Shown one piece after another: positions 33,725-40,834 of a stretch of 40,834 nt of DNA (its first letter is position 1; each line of letters opens with the position of its first letter). Origin of the DNA: Solirubrobacterales bacterium (lineage in GTDB: Bacteria > Actinomycetota > Thermoleophilia > Solirubrobacterales > Solirubrobacteraceae). The notes beneath the pieces are model-generated. The model was not told the DNA's origin and ran no database searches. It saw nothing but the letters and a program-made list of their open reading frames with translations. The stretch covers positions 1-40,834 of the forward strand of contig DAHUYQ010000023.1 in assembly GCA_027315115.1 (NCBI GenBank), written 5' to 3'. Both the position numbers and the translations under genes were made by a program.

Positions 33725-36247
33725 TCAACGGTGACGCCGGCGCGCGCGCCGGCGCCGGTGGTGGTGTCCGTGGCGGTGGTGGCGGCGTCTCTTCACCTTG
33801 GGCGTGTGACGGTGGACCTTCGCGCGACCGACCAGGCTCACGCTGCTGCGCGGGGTGACCGCACGCCGTCCCTCCGGCATGTATGTCGCCAGCGTGATCG
33901 ATGCGTGTCCGCGGCCCCCGGCACCGCTGATGGTCGCCTGCCCGCTCGGGCTCATCGTGACGGTGGCGTCCTTGACAACCCCGGAGAACCGCACGCGGAC
34001 GGTGCGCTGCACGCCGTCGGTCACGCGCGTGACGTCAAGCTCCGTGCCGCTGGTTGCCGCCGGCACGCTCAGAGAGCCGGTCGCGGAGTGCACCGTCACC
34101 TGGTGGCTGGAGCCGTCGAGCTTTACTTCGTCCAGATATCCAGGAGCGGTCAGTCGCGCGGCGGCCCCTTTGCGCTTGGGCCCGGAGAGCGAGACGGTGA
34201 CCTCGCTGTGACTCGATGGCACGAGCAGCCTGTCGATCGGCACGTCGTCGGCGATCAACTGCTGTTTGACATCCGCGGGGAAGCCTTTTCCTGCGGACCG
34301 CGTATAGCTGATCGAGGAGATCGTGTCGCCCTTGGCGGGGGCGAGCACGTCCCACCAGTGTTTCTCGGTCGAGGGCAGGTTAAGGCCGCCTGGCAGGCGA
34401 GGCGTGGGGATCGCCTGCAGGCTGCCGCCGCCTTGACTGATCGGATCGCCGTAGGTGCCGTGCTGGAAGCTGCCCGGGAAGCTCCAGCTGCCGTCGGGGT
34501 TGACGTGCACCTGCAGGCGCGGGAAAGCTTCCGCCTGCGAGGAGACGTCCTCCGGCACGTTGGGATCCACCACGTCGACGTTGATGCCGTCGCCCGACGG
34601 TTGGTAGTCATAGGCAAGAAGCGCATGCCCCTCGGATTTCGCGCCTATTTTGAGGAAGCTGAACCCACCTTCGCTCCAGTGGATCAGGAGCGGCACGGGG
34701 CGCCCGGAGCTGAAGCCGGAGTCGAGCTCGGCCGCGAGCTCGGGTAGGTTGGGCGCGTTCTCGAACCGTTCTTCGGCTTCGGGCGAGTATTGGCTCACGG
34801 CCGCGCGCATCAGCACGTGAGTCAGGGCGTGGGAGCCTTCGGCCTCTTCACCGAGCGAGATCGGCTCGGTGGCAGCCGAGAGCGAGAGCCCGCCCGACGC
34901 GTTTGCCCACCCGAGCGGCTCACTGTTGCCGTGAGCGGTCATGTAGAGCTCCCAGCTCAACAGGCTGAAGCCGTAGCAGAGCCCTGCTTCGAGGACTTCC
35001 CGCGCATCGGATTCGGCTTCCGCGTAAGCCGGCGCGCCCGGACCGCCGAGGTTGGAGAACACCGCTTCCAGATCTGCTCTGCTGATCGGGATGTGCGCGT
35101 CGTAGGTCCGGTCGGCCCCGGTGTAGGCGGAGTTCACGATCGAGAATCCCCACGGCGAGCGGAAGTTGTCGACTTCGAAGGGCACGAGCGCGGCTGAGCC
35201 TCCAGGCTGAGCCACCCCGATCCCGCTGGATGCCTGCGAGGGGACCCGGAACACGCGCGTGGATCCGCTGGACGCTTCAAAGCCGCTCTGAGTCGTGTCG
35301 CCGACCTGGATCCCGTCTTCAGGACAGAACCTGGTGCCCGTGGGAGCGCTCACCGTCACCTGGCTTCCGGGCTGATGGAAGCGGGGAGTGAGGGCCGTCG
35401 GCGCCCCGCCGGAGGCGCTTGGGCTCGGCGGAGCGGCCGTGAGAGTGCTCGCGCACGGCAGCACGCCCGCTTCCACCAGAGAGATCAGCCGGGCGGCGAG
35501 CTCGCTCCCGTTTTCGCCGGCTTCGAGCGCGCTGCCACCCGCCAGTGCCGCCCAGTGTTCCCAGTAGTGGATGTAGTCGCCTTCGGTGTCGTGATAGTCG
35601 ACCATCTCCAGCGGCTTTTCGTCTTCGACGAGCCGCTTCAGGTCGGGCAGGAACTGGATGTCCACGCCTGGTTTCCATTGCGTGCCCGCGATGCCCGCTT
35701 CCGCTTCGAGTTCTTGGCCCGTTTCAAATGGATTGAGCGCCCAGAACTCTTCGGCGATCCCTTCGTTGACGTTGGCCATGTGCGGCACCTGGTCGGCGAC
35801 GAGCACGATCAGGTGGCGCGCGCCAGGCCGCCATCCCACCGCGGGGTTGGTGTCCGTCTCATACAGGCCACGCCCGTAGGCTTCAGGGGAGTCGCCGCCG
35901 CCTTCGGCCGAAAGCCCGGAGATCGCGTTTACGATCGCGCCTGTTTCGGCGGTGATCGGAGCATCGAGCTTCCACGCGTACAGGCCACCTTCTTCTTCGC
36001 CCGTGTCCTTGACTTCCGCGACGCCGAAGTCCGACTGCGGGATCGTGGATCGAAGATGGTTCATCACTTCCTGCATTTCGGCCTTCGCTTCTTCGATCAC
36101 CGGGCTCATCGAGCCACTAGTGTCGAAGAGGAACATCACGTCTGTCGGGCCGGCGGCCGCATGCGCCGCCGGCGCGCACGCGAGCGCTGTCAACAGCCCG
36201 ATCATCGCGCATACGGGCCAGTTTGCAAGCCTTATCCGTGCCCCCAC
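33725..36247 (-). CDS. Secreted von Willebrand A domain protein with papain-like domain
   Basis: An 840-residue exported protein. The start is GTG 36247, preceded by GGGGGA; the frame runs further but without coding character. A Sec signal (MIGLLTALACAPAAHA region, residues 15-30) precedes a VWA domain with MIDAS residues Asp42, Ser44 and Ser46 (DTSGSMS). A middle domain has Cys424 in GLCYGFSLLSWELY, His541 in EGHALLAYDY and Asp561 in VVDPNVP, the order and spacing of a papain-like Cys-His-Asp triad. A beta-rich domain and a very basic tail (HHRHGHHHRRRRARRRHR) finish it. Base composition is less extreme than in neighbours. It may be a secreted adhesin or protease; activity is inference. It lies beside an integrase scar, so transfer is possible. 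Confidence 0.8.
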   Translation of the reverse strand: MGARIRLANWPVCAMIGLLTALACAPAAHAAAGPTDVMFLFDTSGSMSPVIEEAKAEMQEVMNHLRSTIPQSDFGVAEVKDTGEEEGGLYAWKLDAPITAETGAIVNAISGLSAEGGGDSPEAYGRGLYETDTNPAVGWRPGARHLIVLVADQVPHMANVNEGIAEEFWALNPFETGQELEAEAGIAGTQWKPGVDIQFLPDLKRLVEDEKPLEMVDYHDTEGDYIHYWEHWAALAGGSALEAGENGSELAARLISLVEAGVLPCASTLTAAPPSPSASGGAPTALTPRFHQPGSQVTVSAPTGTRFCPEDGIQVGDTTQSGFEASSGSTRVFRVPSQASSGIGVAQPGGSAALVPFEVDNFRSPWGFSIVNSAYTGADRTYDAHIPISRADLEAVFSNLGGPGAPAYAEAESDAREVLEAGLCYGFSLLSWELYMTAHGNSEPLGWANASGGLSLSAATEPISLGEEAEGSHALTHVLMRAAVSQYSPEAEERFENAPNLPELAAELDSGFSSGRPVPLLIHWSEGGFSFLKIGAKSEGHALLAYDYQPSGDGINVDVVDPNVPEDVSSQAEAFPRLQVHVNPDGSWSFPGSFQHGTYGDPISQGGGSLQAIPTPRLPGGLNLPSTEKHWWDVLAPAKGDTISSISYTRSAGKGFPADVKQQLIADDVPIDRLLVPSSHSEVTVSLSGPKRKGAAARLTAPGYLDEVKLDGSSHQVTVHSATGSLSVPAATSGTELDVTRVTDGVQRTVRVRFSGVVKDATVTMSPSGQATISGAGGRGHASITLATYMPEGRRAVTPRSSVSLVGRAKVHRHTPKVKRRRHHRHGHHHRRRRARRRHR

Positions 36248-36600
36248 GATTCCCCCATTCACCTTGTCTGCACTCAACGGACGTGACGACGCGACGCTTT
36301 CATCGTCGGCTCGAAATCGTCCCCAGGGGCCCCGACTGCGCCTTGCGGATGCGAGATGGATCGACAAGCCAGCGTGGGCGATGGGAGCCCGGTCACGACG
36401 TGAGCTTACGCGAGTCACGAACAATGCCAGAGACACCGGCTCTAATCAAGCGCGACGTCAAGGCGTGTCTGCGGGAGCGCTAGCCGATGCCGCGTAGATG
36501 AGCGCCCAGGGCATCAAAGACCTCCACGCCACCCATCGGCGCAGCGCTGCCGAACCTCACGCTCAACAGAGCTTCCAAGCAGTCGCCTGAAGGCGGTCTG
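36248..36600. other. Gene-free stretch between VWA gene and integrase remnant
   Basis: I see no supported gene. Short open frames in all directions lack codon bias. It probably consists of the VWA promoter region and decayed mobile-element sequence. Confidence 0.5.
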
Positions 36601-36945
36601 GCAGCCGATCAAGCAGCGGTTCGCCAAGTCGGGCACGCCGACAGCAAGACGACCCTCGACGTCTACGCCCAACTGGAGCAGCGCGTCGACCGCGGCCACG
36701 GCAAGAGCTTCGACGGCCTCGTCCGCAAGGCCCGCGAGCAGGTCACCGGCCTCCAAGCGCCCGCCCCGGAGCCGGGGTTTAGGTCACGAAAAGGTCACGA
36801 AGCCCAAAAAGCGCCCCTCAAGACCCCGAAAACGCTCCGGAAGCGGAAGCAGAAAACCGCCGATTTGCAGCGGATTCGTGGGATGGCGAGACCCAGACTC
36901 GAACTGGGGACACCACGATTTTCAGTCGTGTGCTCTACCAACTGA
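36601..36945 (+). pseudogene. Tyrosine recombinase (integrase) C-terminal remnant
   Basis: The frame through 36619 reads RQVGHADSKTTLDVYAQLEQ then RVDRGHGKSFDGLVRKAREQ, the C-terminal motif of phage-type tyrosine recombinases with the catalytic Tyr in LDVYAQL and the GHAD box. Upstream the frame loses similarity and hits a stop at 36499, so the Arg and His catalytic parts are missing. Downstream the frame runs through the 3' part of tRNA-Phe to a stop at 36943. This is the usual place for an integrase whose element inserted into the tRNA 3' end: the element lay to the left, and only its int tail remains. Confidence 0.8.
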
Positions 36946-36956
36946 GCTATCTCGCC
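36884..36956 (-). tRNA. tRNA-Phe (anticodon GAA)
   Basis: The minus strand reads GGCGAGATAGCTCAGTTGGT at the 5' end, with acceptor stem GGCGAGA/TCTCGCC, D-loop AGCTCAGTTGGTAGAGCA, anticodon stem-loop ACGACTGAAAATCGT (anticodon GAA) and T-arm CCCAGTTCGAGTCTGGG. The discriminator is A and no CCA is encoded. 73 bases. It is the integration site used by the element whose int remnant overlaps its 3' end. Confidence 0.97.
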
Positions 36957-37075
36957 GCGAGCCCTTGATGGTATCGCCTGAGGCGCCCCGCGGTCCAGCC
37001 GCGGGGCGCCGGAGCCCCGCAGCGCCCTCGGCGACACCCCCGCCCCCAACCGCCCAACAGCAGCCCCAAAGCGTG

Positions 37076-37089
37076 TTAGGGTGCCCTAA
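37076..37089. promoter_or_regulatory. IdeR/DtxR-like iron box before the iron permease gene
   Basis: TTAGGGTGCCCTAA, a near-perfect 14-base palindrome with TTAGG and CCTAA half-sites, stands about 40 bases before the FTR1 start. IdeR/DtxR boxes have the form TTAGGTTAGSCTAACCTAA. The half-sites match but the spacing is shorter (4 versus 9 bases), so this is a tentative call. Confidence 0.5.
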
Positions 37090-37127
37090 GAATACCCGAT
37101 CGCCCCAGTCTGGATTTGTCCCAGCGC

Positions 37128-38336
37128 ATGGCCACGCTCAAATCACTTCGTACCCTGCCCCTCGCCCGCCTGGCATGGGCGGCCGGCGGCCTGGCGCTGC
37201 TCGGCCTGATCGTCTGGCAGGCGACGAGCGCCTCCGGCGGCACGCCGAACCCGACCGATCCCTCGGCGAACCTCAGCCACGGCGCGGTCGTCCTCGACAG
37301 CGGGCTGCTGGTGATGCGCGAGGGCCTGGAGACCGTGCTGGTCCTCGCGGCGGTCACCGCAAGCTTCCGGGGCGGTGACGGCGCCCATCGCAAGCCGGTC
37401 GCGTTGGGCGCCGGGGCAGCGCTGGCCGCGACAATGGCAACCTGGTTCATCGCGATCGCGATCACCTCCGCCGTCGGCGAAGGAAGCCTGAACCTGCAGG
37501 CGGCGACCGGCCTGCTCGCCGTGCTGGTGCTGCTCGTGGTGATGAACTGGTTCTTCCACAAGGTCTACTGGACCGGCTGGATCTCCCACCACAACCGGCG
37601 TCGGCGCAGCCTGATGGCCGGCCAGGGCGCCGCAACGGGCGCGCGCGCCGCAACGAGCCCCGGCCCGCGCGCGGGCACCGGCGCAGCCCCGGCCCCGGCC
37701 CCCACCCGCACCGCCCGCCGCCTGATGCTCGGCCTCGCCCTCCTGGGCTTCACCTCCGTCTACCGCGAGGGGTTCGAGGTCGTGCTGTTCCTGCAGAACC
37801 TGCGCCTGCGCTACGGCTCGGGCATGGTGCTGGAGGGCGTGGCGATCGGCCTGGCCTTCACCGCGGCGATCGGCTACGTCACCTTCGTCGCACACAGCAA
37901 GCTCCCCTACAAGCGCATGCTGGTGGTCACCGGCGTGCTGCTCGGGATCGTGCTGCTGGTGATGGTCGGCGAGTCGGTGCAGGAGCTCCAGCAGGCCGGC
38001 TGGATCGGCACGACGCCGCTGGGCGTCTCGGTGCCCGGCTGGCTCGGCCTGTGGCTCTCGATCTTCCCCAACGTCGAGACGCTCGCCGCCCAGGCCCTGG
38101 CGGCCGCCGTCGTGATCGGCTCCTACGTGCTCGCGGAGGAGATCCGCGTCAAGCGACCGCGCCGCCGCGGCCGGCGACCCGCCGTGCGCGTCGACGCCCC
38201 GCCGCCGCAGGCCCTGCGCCCGGCACCGGCAGGCGCAGCCCCGGCGAGACCCGCGCCGGCCCCGGCCCGGGGCCGGGGCCCAGCGCCCCCGCCCCCACTC
38301 AGGCCGGCTGCGCCCCCGCGCCCTGAAATTCCTTGA
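37128..38336 (+). CDS. FTR1-family high-affinity iron permease
   Basis: A 402-residue membrane protein of the OFeT/FTR1 family. The two iron-handling motifs are MREGLETVLVL (REGLE) and YREGFEVVLFLQ (REGFE, in the second half). About seven membrane segments; the loop between halves is long, Ala/Pro/Arg-rich and low in complexity. The cytoplasmic C-terminus is also Pro/Ala/Arg-rich. I choose ATG 37128 over the TTG four codons upstream; neither has a clear ribosome site. It takes up ferric iron, normally with an EfeO/EfeB-like partner not in the window. An iron-box-like palindrome precedes it. Its 3' end overlaps that of the epimerase by 38 bases. Confidence 0.9.
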   Translation: MATLKSLRTLPLARLAWAAGGLALLGLIVWQATSASGGTPNPTDPSANLSHGAVVLDSGLLVMREGLETVLVLAAVTASFRGGDGAHRKPVALGAGAALAATMATWFIAIAITSAVGEGSLNLQAATGLLAVLVLLVVMNWFFHKVYWTGWISHHNRRRRSLMAGQGAATGARAATSPGPRAGTGAAPAPAPTRTARRLMLGLALLGFTSVYREGFEVVLFLQNLRLRYGSGMVLEGVAIGLAFTAAIGYVTFVAHSKLPYKRMLVVTGVLLGIVLLVMVGESVQELQQAGWIGTTPLGVSVPGWLGLWLSIFPNVETLAAQALAAAVVIGSYVLAEEIRVKRPRRRGRRPAVRVDAPPPQALRPAPAGAAPARPAPAPARGRGPAPPPPLRPAAPPRPEIP

Positions 38337-39243
38337 CCAACGCCTCGTAGGTGCGCCGCAGCCCCTCGCGAATGTCCACTTCCGCCCGCCACCCGAGCTC
38401 GCGCTCGGCAAACCCGGTGTCGAGCCGGCTTTTCTGCAGCTCCCCGGCGCGCAGGTCCGCCAGCTCAGGCTCCAGCTCCACCCCCGAGATCCGCGTCAGC
38501 TCGCTCCACAGCGTCGCCACATCCGTCTCCACGCTGGTCGCGATGTTGTAGGTCCCGCGCCGCCCGGAGCTCGCGATCAGCGCCCGCACCACGTCCTGCA
38601 CATACACGTAGTCCCGCGTCGGCCTCCCGTGCCCGAAGATCTTCGGCGCCCGCCCCTCGTGGATGCAGCCCGAGAAGATCGCGACCACCCCGGCCTCCCC
38701 GTGCGGGCTCTGCCGCGGCCCGTACACATTGCCCAGCCGGCAGATCGCATTCGGAATCCCGGAAGACAGCGACCAAGTGTTGACATAAGCCTCGCCGGCC
38801 CACTTCGACGCCCCGTACGGGGCGAGCGGCGCCGGCAGCCAGCTCTCCGGGGTGGGCAGCGGCGCGGCGTCCCCGTAGAGCGCGCCGCCGGTGGAGGTGA
38901 AGACGACCGGCGCGCCGGCCGCCACCGCCGCATCGAGCACGTTCAGCGTGCCGGCCACGTTGACCTGCAGGTCTCTGAGCGGGTCCTTGACCGACGCGGT
39001 CACGCTCGCCTGCGCGGCGAGGTGGAAGACGGCGTCGGGCCGCGCCTCCGCGAACGCCGCCAGCACGGCCTCCCGGTCGACGATGTCGATCTTCAGCAGC
39101 CTGGCGCCCTCTGCCACCCGGCTTTCGCGCCCGGCGGAGAGGTCGTCGATCACGCTCACCTGCCTGCCTTCGGCGAGCAGGGCGTCGACGAGGTGCGAGC
39201 CGATGAAGCCGGCGCCGCCGGTGACAATCGCTGTGCCTGACAC
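38299..39243 (-). CDS. NAD-dependent sugar-nucleotide epimerase/dehydratase
   Basis: A 314-residue extended SDR enzyme. The start is GTG 39243 (MSGTAIVTGG when decoded). The NAD motif is AIVTGGAGFIGSHLVDALL, the catalytic Tyr-x3-Lys is APYGASKWAGEAY, and the Ser is in VVFTSTGGALYGD. Later blocks include GRPTRDYVYVQDVVRALI and LGWRAEVDIREGLRRTYE, of the UDP-glucose 4-epimerase class. It probably makes a UDP- or GDP-sugar for envelope polysaccharide. It is separated from the HD-GYP gene by ten bases on the same strand, so they may be cotranscribed. The exact sugar cannot be named. Confidence 0.92.
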   Translation of the reverse strand: MSGTAIVTGGAGFIGSHLVDALLAEGRQVSVIDDLSAGRESRVAEGARLLKIDIVDREAVLAAFAEARPDAVFHLAAQASVTASVKDPLRDLQVNVAGTLNVLDAAVAAGAPVVFTSTGGALYGDAAPLPTPESWLPAPLAPYGASKWAGEAYVNTWSLSSGIPNAICRLGNVYGPRQSPHGEAGVVAIFSGCIHEGRAPKIFGHGRPTRDYVYVQDVVRALIASSGRRGTYNIATSVETDVATLWSELTRISGVELEPELADLRAGELQKSRLDTGFAERELGWRAEVDIREGLRRTYEALVKEFQGAGAQPA

Positions 39244-39253
39244 GCGCGGGAAT

Positions 39254-40834
39254 CTAGCCGAGCGAGCCCTGGCGCGCGGCCAGCACCTGCTCGACCGTCG
39301 GCACAACCTCGTCGACGCGCCGCAGGAACCTCACGTCGGCACGCTCGCGCAGCGCCTCGGGGATCGCCGATCCGCCGAGCAGCACCGGGATCGAGGGGTG
39401 TCTCTGACGCAGCTCCTCCACCACCGCTTCGGCCACACGACCGGCCGCGGCGACGTTGGCGCCGAGCACGACCACCTCGGGCGCCTGGCTGCCGATTGCC
39501 GCCTCGAGCTGCTCGACGCCGAGCTCCAGGTCGAGCGTCGCCTGGAAGCCGGCGGCGGCGAGCTGGTCGTGGACCATCTGCAGCGAGAGCGTGTGGTCGT
39601 CGTCCTCGATGCCCGCGACCAGGATGCGCTCCCGGTCGGCCTCGGCGTGCCTGAGCATGTACCTGTGCATCGTCGCCAGGATCCGCCTGCTGATCCCGGT
39701 CGCAAGCTGCTGCGAGCCGGCGTCGATCTCGCCCAGCTCCCACAGCTCGCCGATCCTCCGCATCGAGGCGCCGATCACCTCCTCGTGCAGCATCGAGGCG
39801 GGTATGCCGTCCTCGATCGCCTGCGCGATCACGCCCTCGGCGGTCTCGGCGTCGCCGCGCTCGATCGCGGCGGCATACCGGGAGAAGGCGTCCGCCACGA
39901 GCTCCGTCGGCTCGGCGTCCGGCCGCATCCGCGCCTGCGGCCCGGTGCTGCCGAGCACTTCCAGGAAGGCGTCCAGCAGGGTCGGGTCGAAGTGCCTGCC
40001 GCGCTGGGCGGTCATCATCGCGACCGCCTCCTCGACGGAGAACGCGAGCCGGTAGACGCGATCGGATGTGAGCGCGTCGAAGACGTCCGCGATCGCCACG
40101 ATCCGCCCCTCGATCGGGATCGTCTCGCCTGCGAGCCCGCGTGGGTAGCCACTGCCGTCCCACTTCTCATGGTGGGAGAGAGCGATAGAGGCCGCAAGAT
40201 CAAGAATTGAGGAGGAGGATCCGCGTAGTAGCCGGTGTCCCTCCTCCGTGTGAGTCTCGACGATCGAACGCTCCTGCTCGGTCAGCGGACCGGGCTTGAG
40301 CAGGATCGAGTCCGGGATCGCGACCTTGCCGACGTCATGAAGTGGAGCGGCATGGCTGATGCGCTCGCAGAAGTCCGGGCTCATCCCGAGCTGGGTGGCA
40401 AGGAGAGCGGAGAAGCGCCCGATCCGCTCGATGTGGGCGCCGGTGTCCTCGTCCCTGAACTCGACCGCCATCGAGAGCCTTCTGACGGTCTCCGCCTGCG
40501 CGACCTCCAGCTCGGAGAGCGCGCGGCTGAGCTCGGTCGTCCTGTTCTCGATCTCCCGCTCCAGCCCGGCGCGCCGCTGCTCGCCCGCGAACCAGCCGAT
40601 CAACCCGGTGAGGCCGGCCAGCAGCACCGCCACCGCGGCGATCACCGGCGCCGCCGGCCGGGAGACCAGCACGGCGATCGCGACGGCCGCGAGCAGCAGG
40701 CCGATCGGCGCCACCCAGCGCAGCGCGGCCGGGACCGCGCCGGCGACGGCGCGCAGGCGCGCCGCCAGCTCCTGCAGCAGGACGTGCGGCGGCTTGCCGG
40801 GGCCGCCCGGCCCATAATGTCCAAAGTCCGCAGG
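39254..40834 (-). CDS. HD-GYP protein with B12-binding-like C-terminus, 5' end beyond window
   Basis: Frame open to the right edge, so the start is uncertain (GTG 40714 is a fallback). It reads FGHYGPGGPGKPPHVLLQEL, then two hydrophobic segments (40,730-40,570). The HD-GYP domain follows, with HIERIGRFSALLA, HDVGKVAIPDSILLK, HTEEGH and HHEKWDGSGYPRGL, complete metal and GYP residues of cyclic-di-GMP phosphodiesterases. The C-terminal half resembles the CarH/MetH cobalamin-binding module: a cap helix bundle (LWELGEIDAGSQQLATGISR) and a Rossmann-like part (EDDDHTLSLQMVHDQLAAAG, then ELRQRHPSIPVLLGGSAIPE). The lower-ligand His of D-x-H-x-x-G is kept with G replaced by S. The CarH light-sensing W-x9-EH reads W-x9-QQ. 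Probably a membrane-bound c-di-GMP hydrolase regulated by a corrinoid-like ligand; the ligand is inference. Confidence 0.85.
   Translation of the reverse strand, partial: PADFGHYGPGGPGKPPHVLLQELAARLRAVAGAVPAALRWVAPIGLLLAAVAIAVLVSRPAAPVIAAVAVLLAGLTGLIGWFAGEQRRAGLEREIENRTTELSRALSELEVAQAETVRRLSMAVEFRDEDTGAHIERIGRFSALLATQLGMSPDFCERISHAAPLHDVGKVAIPDSILLKPGPLTEQERSIVETHTEEGHRLLRGSSSSILDLAASIALSHHEKWDGSGYPRGLAGETIPIEGRIVAIADVFDALTSDRVYRLAFSVEEAVAMMTAQRGRHFDPTLLDAFLEVLGSTGPQARMRPDAEPTELVADAFSRYAAAIERGDAETAEGVIAQAIEDGIPASMLHEEVIGASMRRIGELWELGEIDAGSQQLATGISRRILATMHRYMLRHAEADRERILVAGIEDDDHTLSLQMVHDQLAAAGFQATLDLELGVEQLEAAIGSQAPEVVVLGANVAAAGRVAEAVVEELRQRHPSIPVLLGGSAIPEALRERADVRFLRRVDEVVPTVEQVLAARQGSLG

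Noticed and set aside
36878..37378. Plus-strand frame reading WRDPDSNWGHHDFQSCALPT near tRNA-Phe
   Set aside because: This peptide is the reverse complement of tRNA-Phe read as protein; the frame has no other coding support.

Overview
The window reads as two genomes joined inside one gene. Bases 1 to about 12,060 look gammaproteobacterial: mixed codon use (GAA and GAG, AAA and AAG), strong Shine-Dalgarno sites, intergenic REP-like hairpins and a branched-chain acyl-CoA catabolic neighbourhood. From about 12,110 to the end nearly every third codon position is G or C and Glu is GAG. The gene set there fits a high-GC actinobacterium, probably of the Thermoleophilia/Solirubrobacterales type: ECF sigma factor with a partner membrane protein, F420-free flavin monooxygenase plus P450, CBS-type ClC, FTR1 iron permease, an HD-GYP/B12-like sensor. 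The switch falls in a strongly conserved stretch of the methylcrotonyl-CoA carboxylase beta-subunit gene. Both parents have such a gene near acyl-CoA enzymes, so a metagenome assembly chimera is the most economical reading; a real recombination is the alternative. I assign the taxa by inference, without a database search.

Left part (1-12,060). An AbrB/MazE-type antitoxin is cut by the left edge. It is followed, mostly on the minus strand, by a fused B12-dependent acyl-CoA mutase/GTPase (IcmF) that has absorbed two repeat elements in frame, and by a multipass membrane protein. On the plus strand come leucine dehydrogenase, isovaleryl-CoA dehydrogenase, acetyl-CoA acetyltransferase, a small lipoprotein, a vestige of a second thiolase, and an isoprenylcysteine-methyltransferase-like protein. 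A flavin monooxygenase diverges from mccB. Leucine deamination, isovaleryl-CoA oxidation, methylcrotonyl-CoA carboxylation and thiolysis form one pathway (leucine/isovalerate, Liu type). IcmF could rearrange branched acyl-CoAs of the same pool.

Right part (12,110-40,834). After the mccB 3' half come a MarR regulator, 3-hydroxyacyl-CoA dehydrogenase, a B12-dependent acyl-CoA mutase large subunit, a broken RES toxin, an aldo/keto reductase, an esterase and a DUF3800 protein of foreign look. A Baeyer-Villiger-type monooxygenase/P450 pair follows, preceded by a palindromic operator touching its start codon. Then come a 4 x 23-bp tandem repeat, an ECF sigma/membrane-partner operon, an acyl-CoA synthetase, a cupin, a nitroreductase, DUF1810, a small ABM-like protein, and a MarR-flavin oxidoreductase operon divergent from a ClC transporter with one base between start codons. 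Next are an AEC transporter, a truncated YWTN-propeller protein, a secreted von Willebrand A/papain-like protein and an integrase remnant abutting tRNA-Phe. The right end holds FTR1 behind an iron-box-like palindrome, a sugar-nucleotide epimerase and an HD-GYP protein with a B12-binding-like tail, open at the right edge.

The most interesting items are the chimeric mccB, the repeats translated within IcmF, the thiolase vestige, the MarR/ClC switch, the secreted VWA-papain protein, the integrase scar at tRNA-Phe and the HD-GYP/B12-like fusion.
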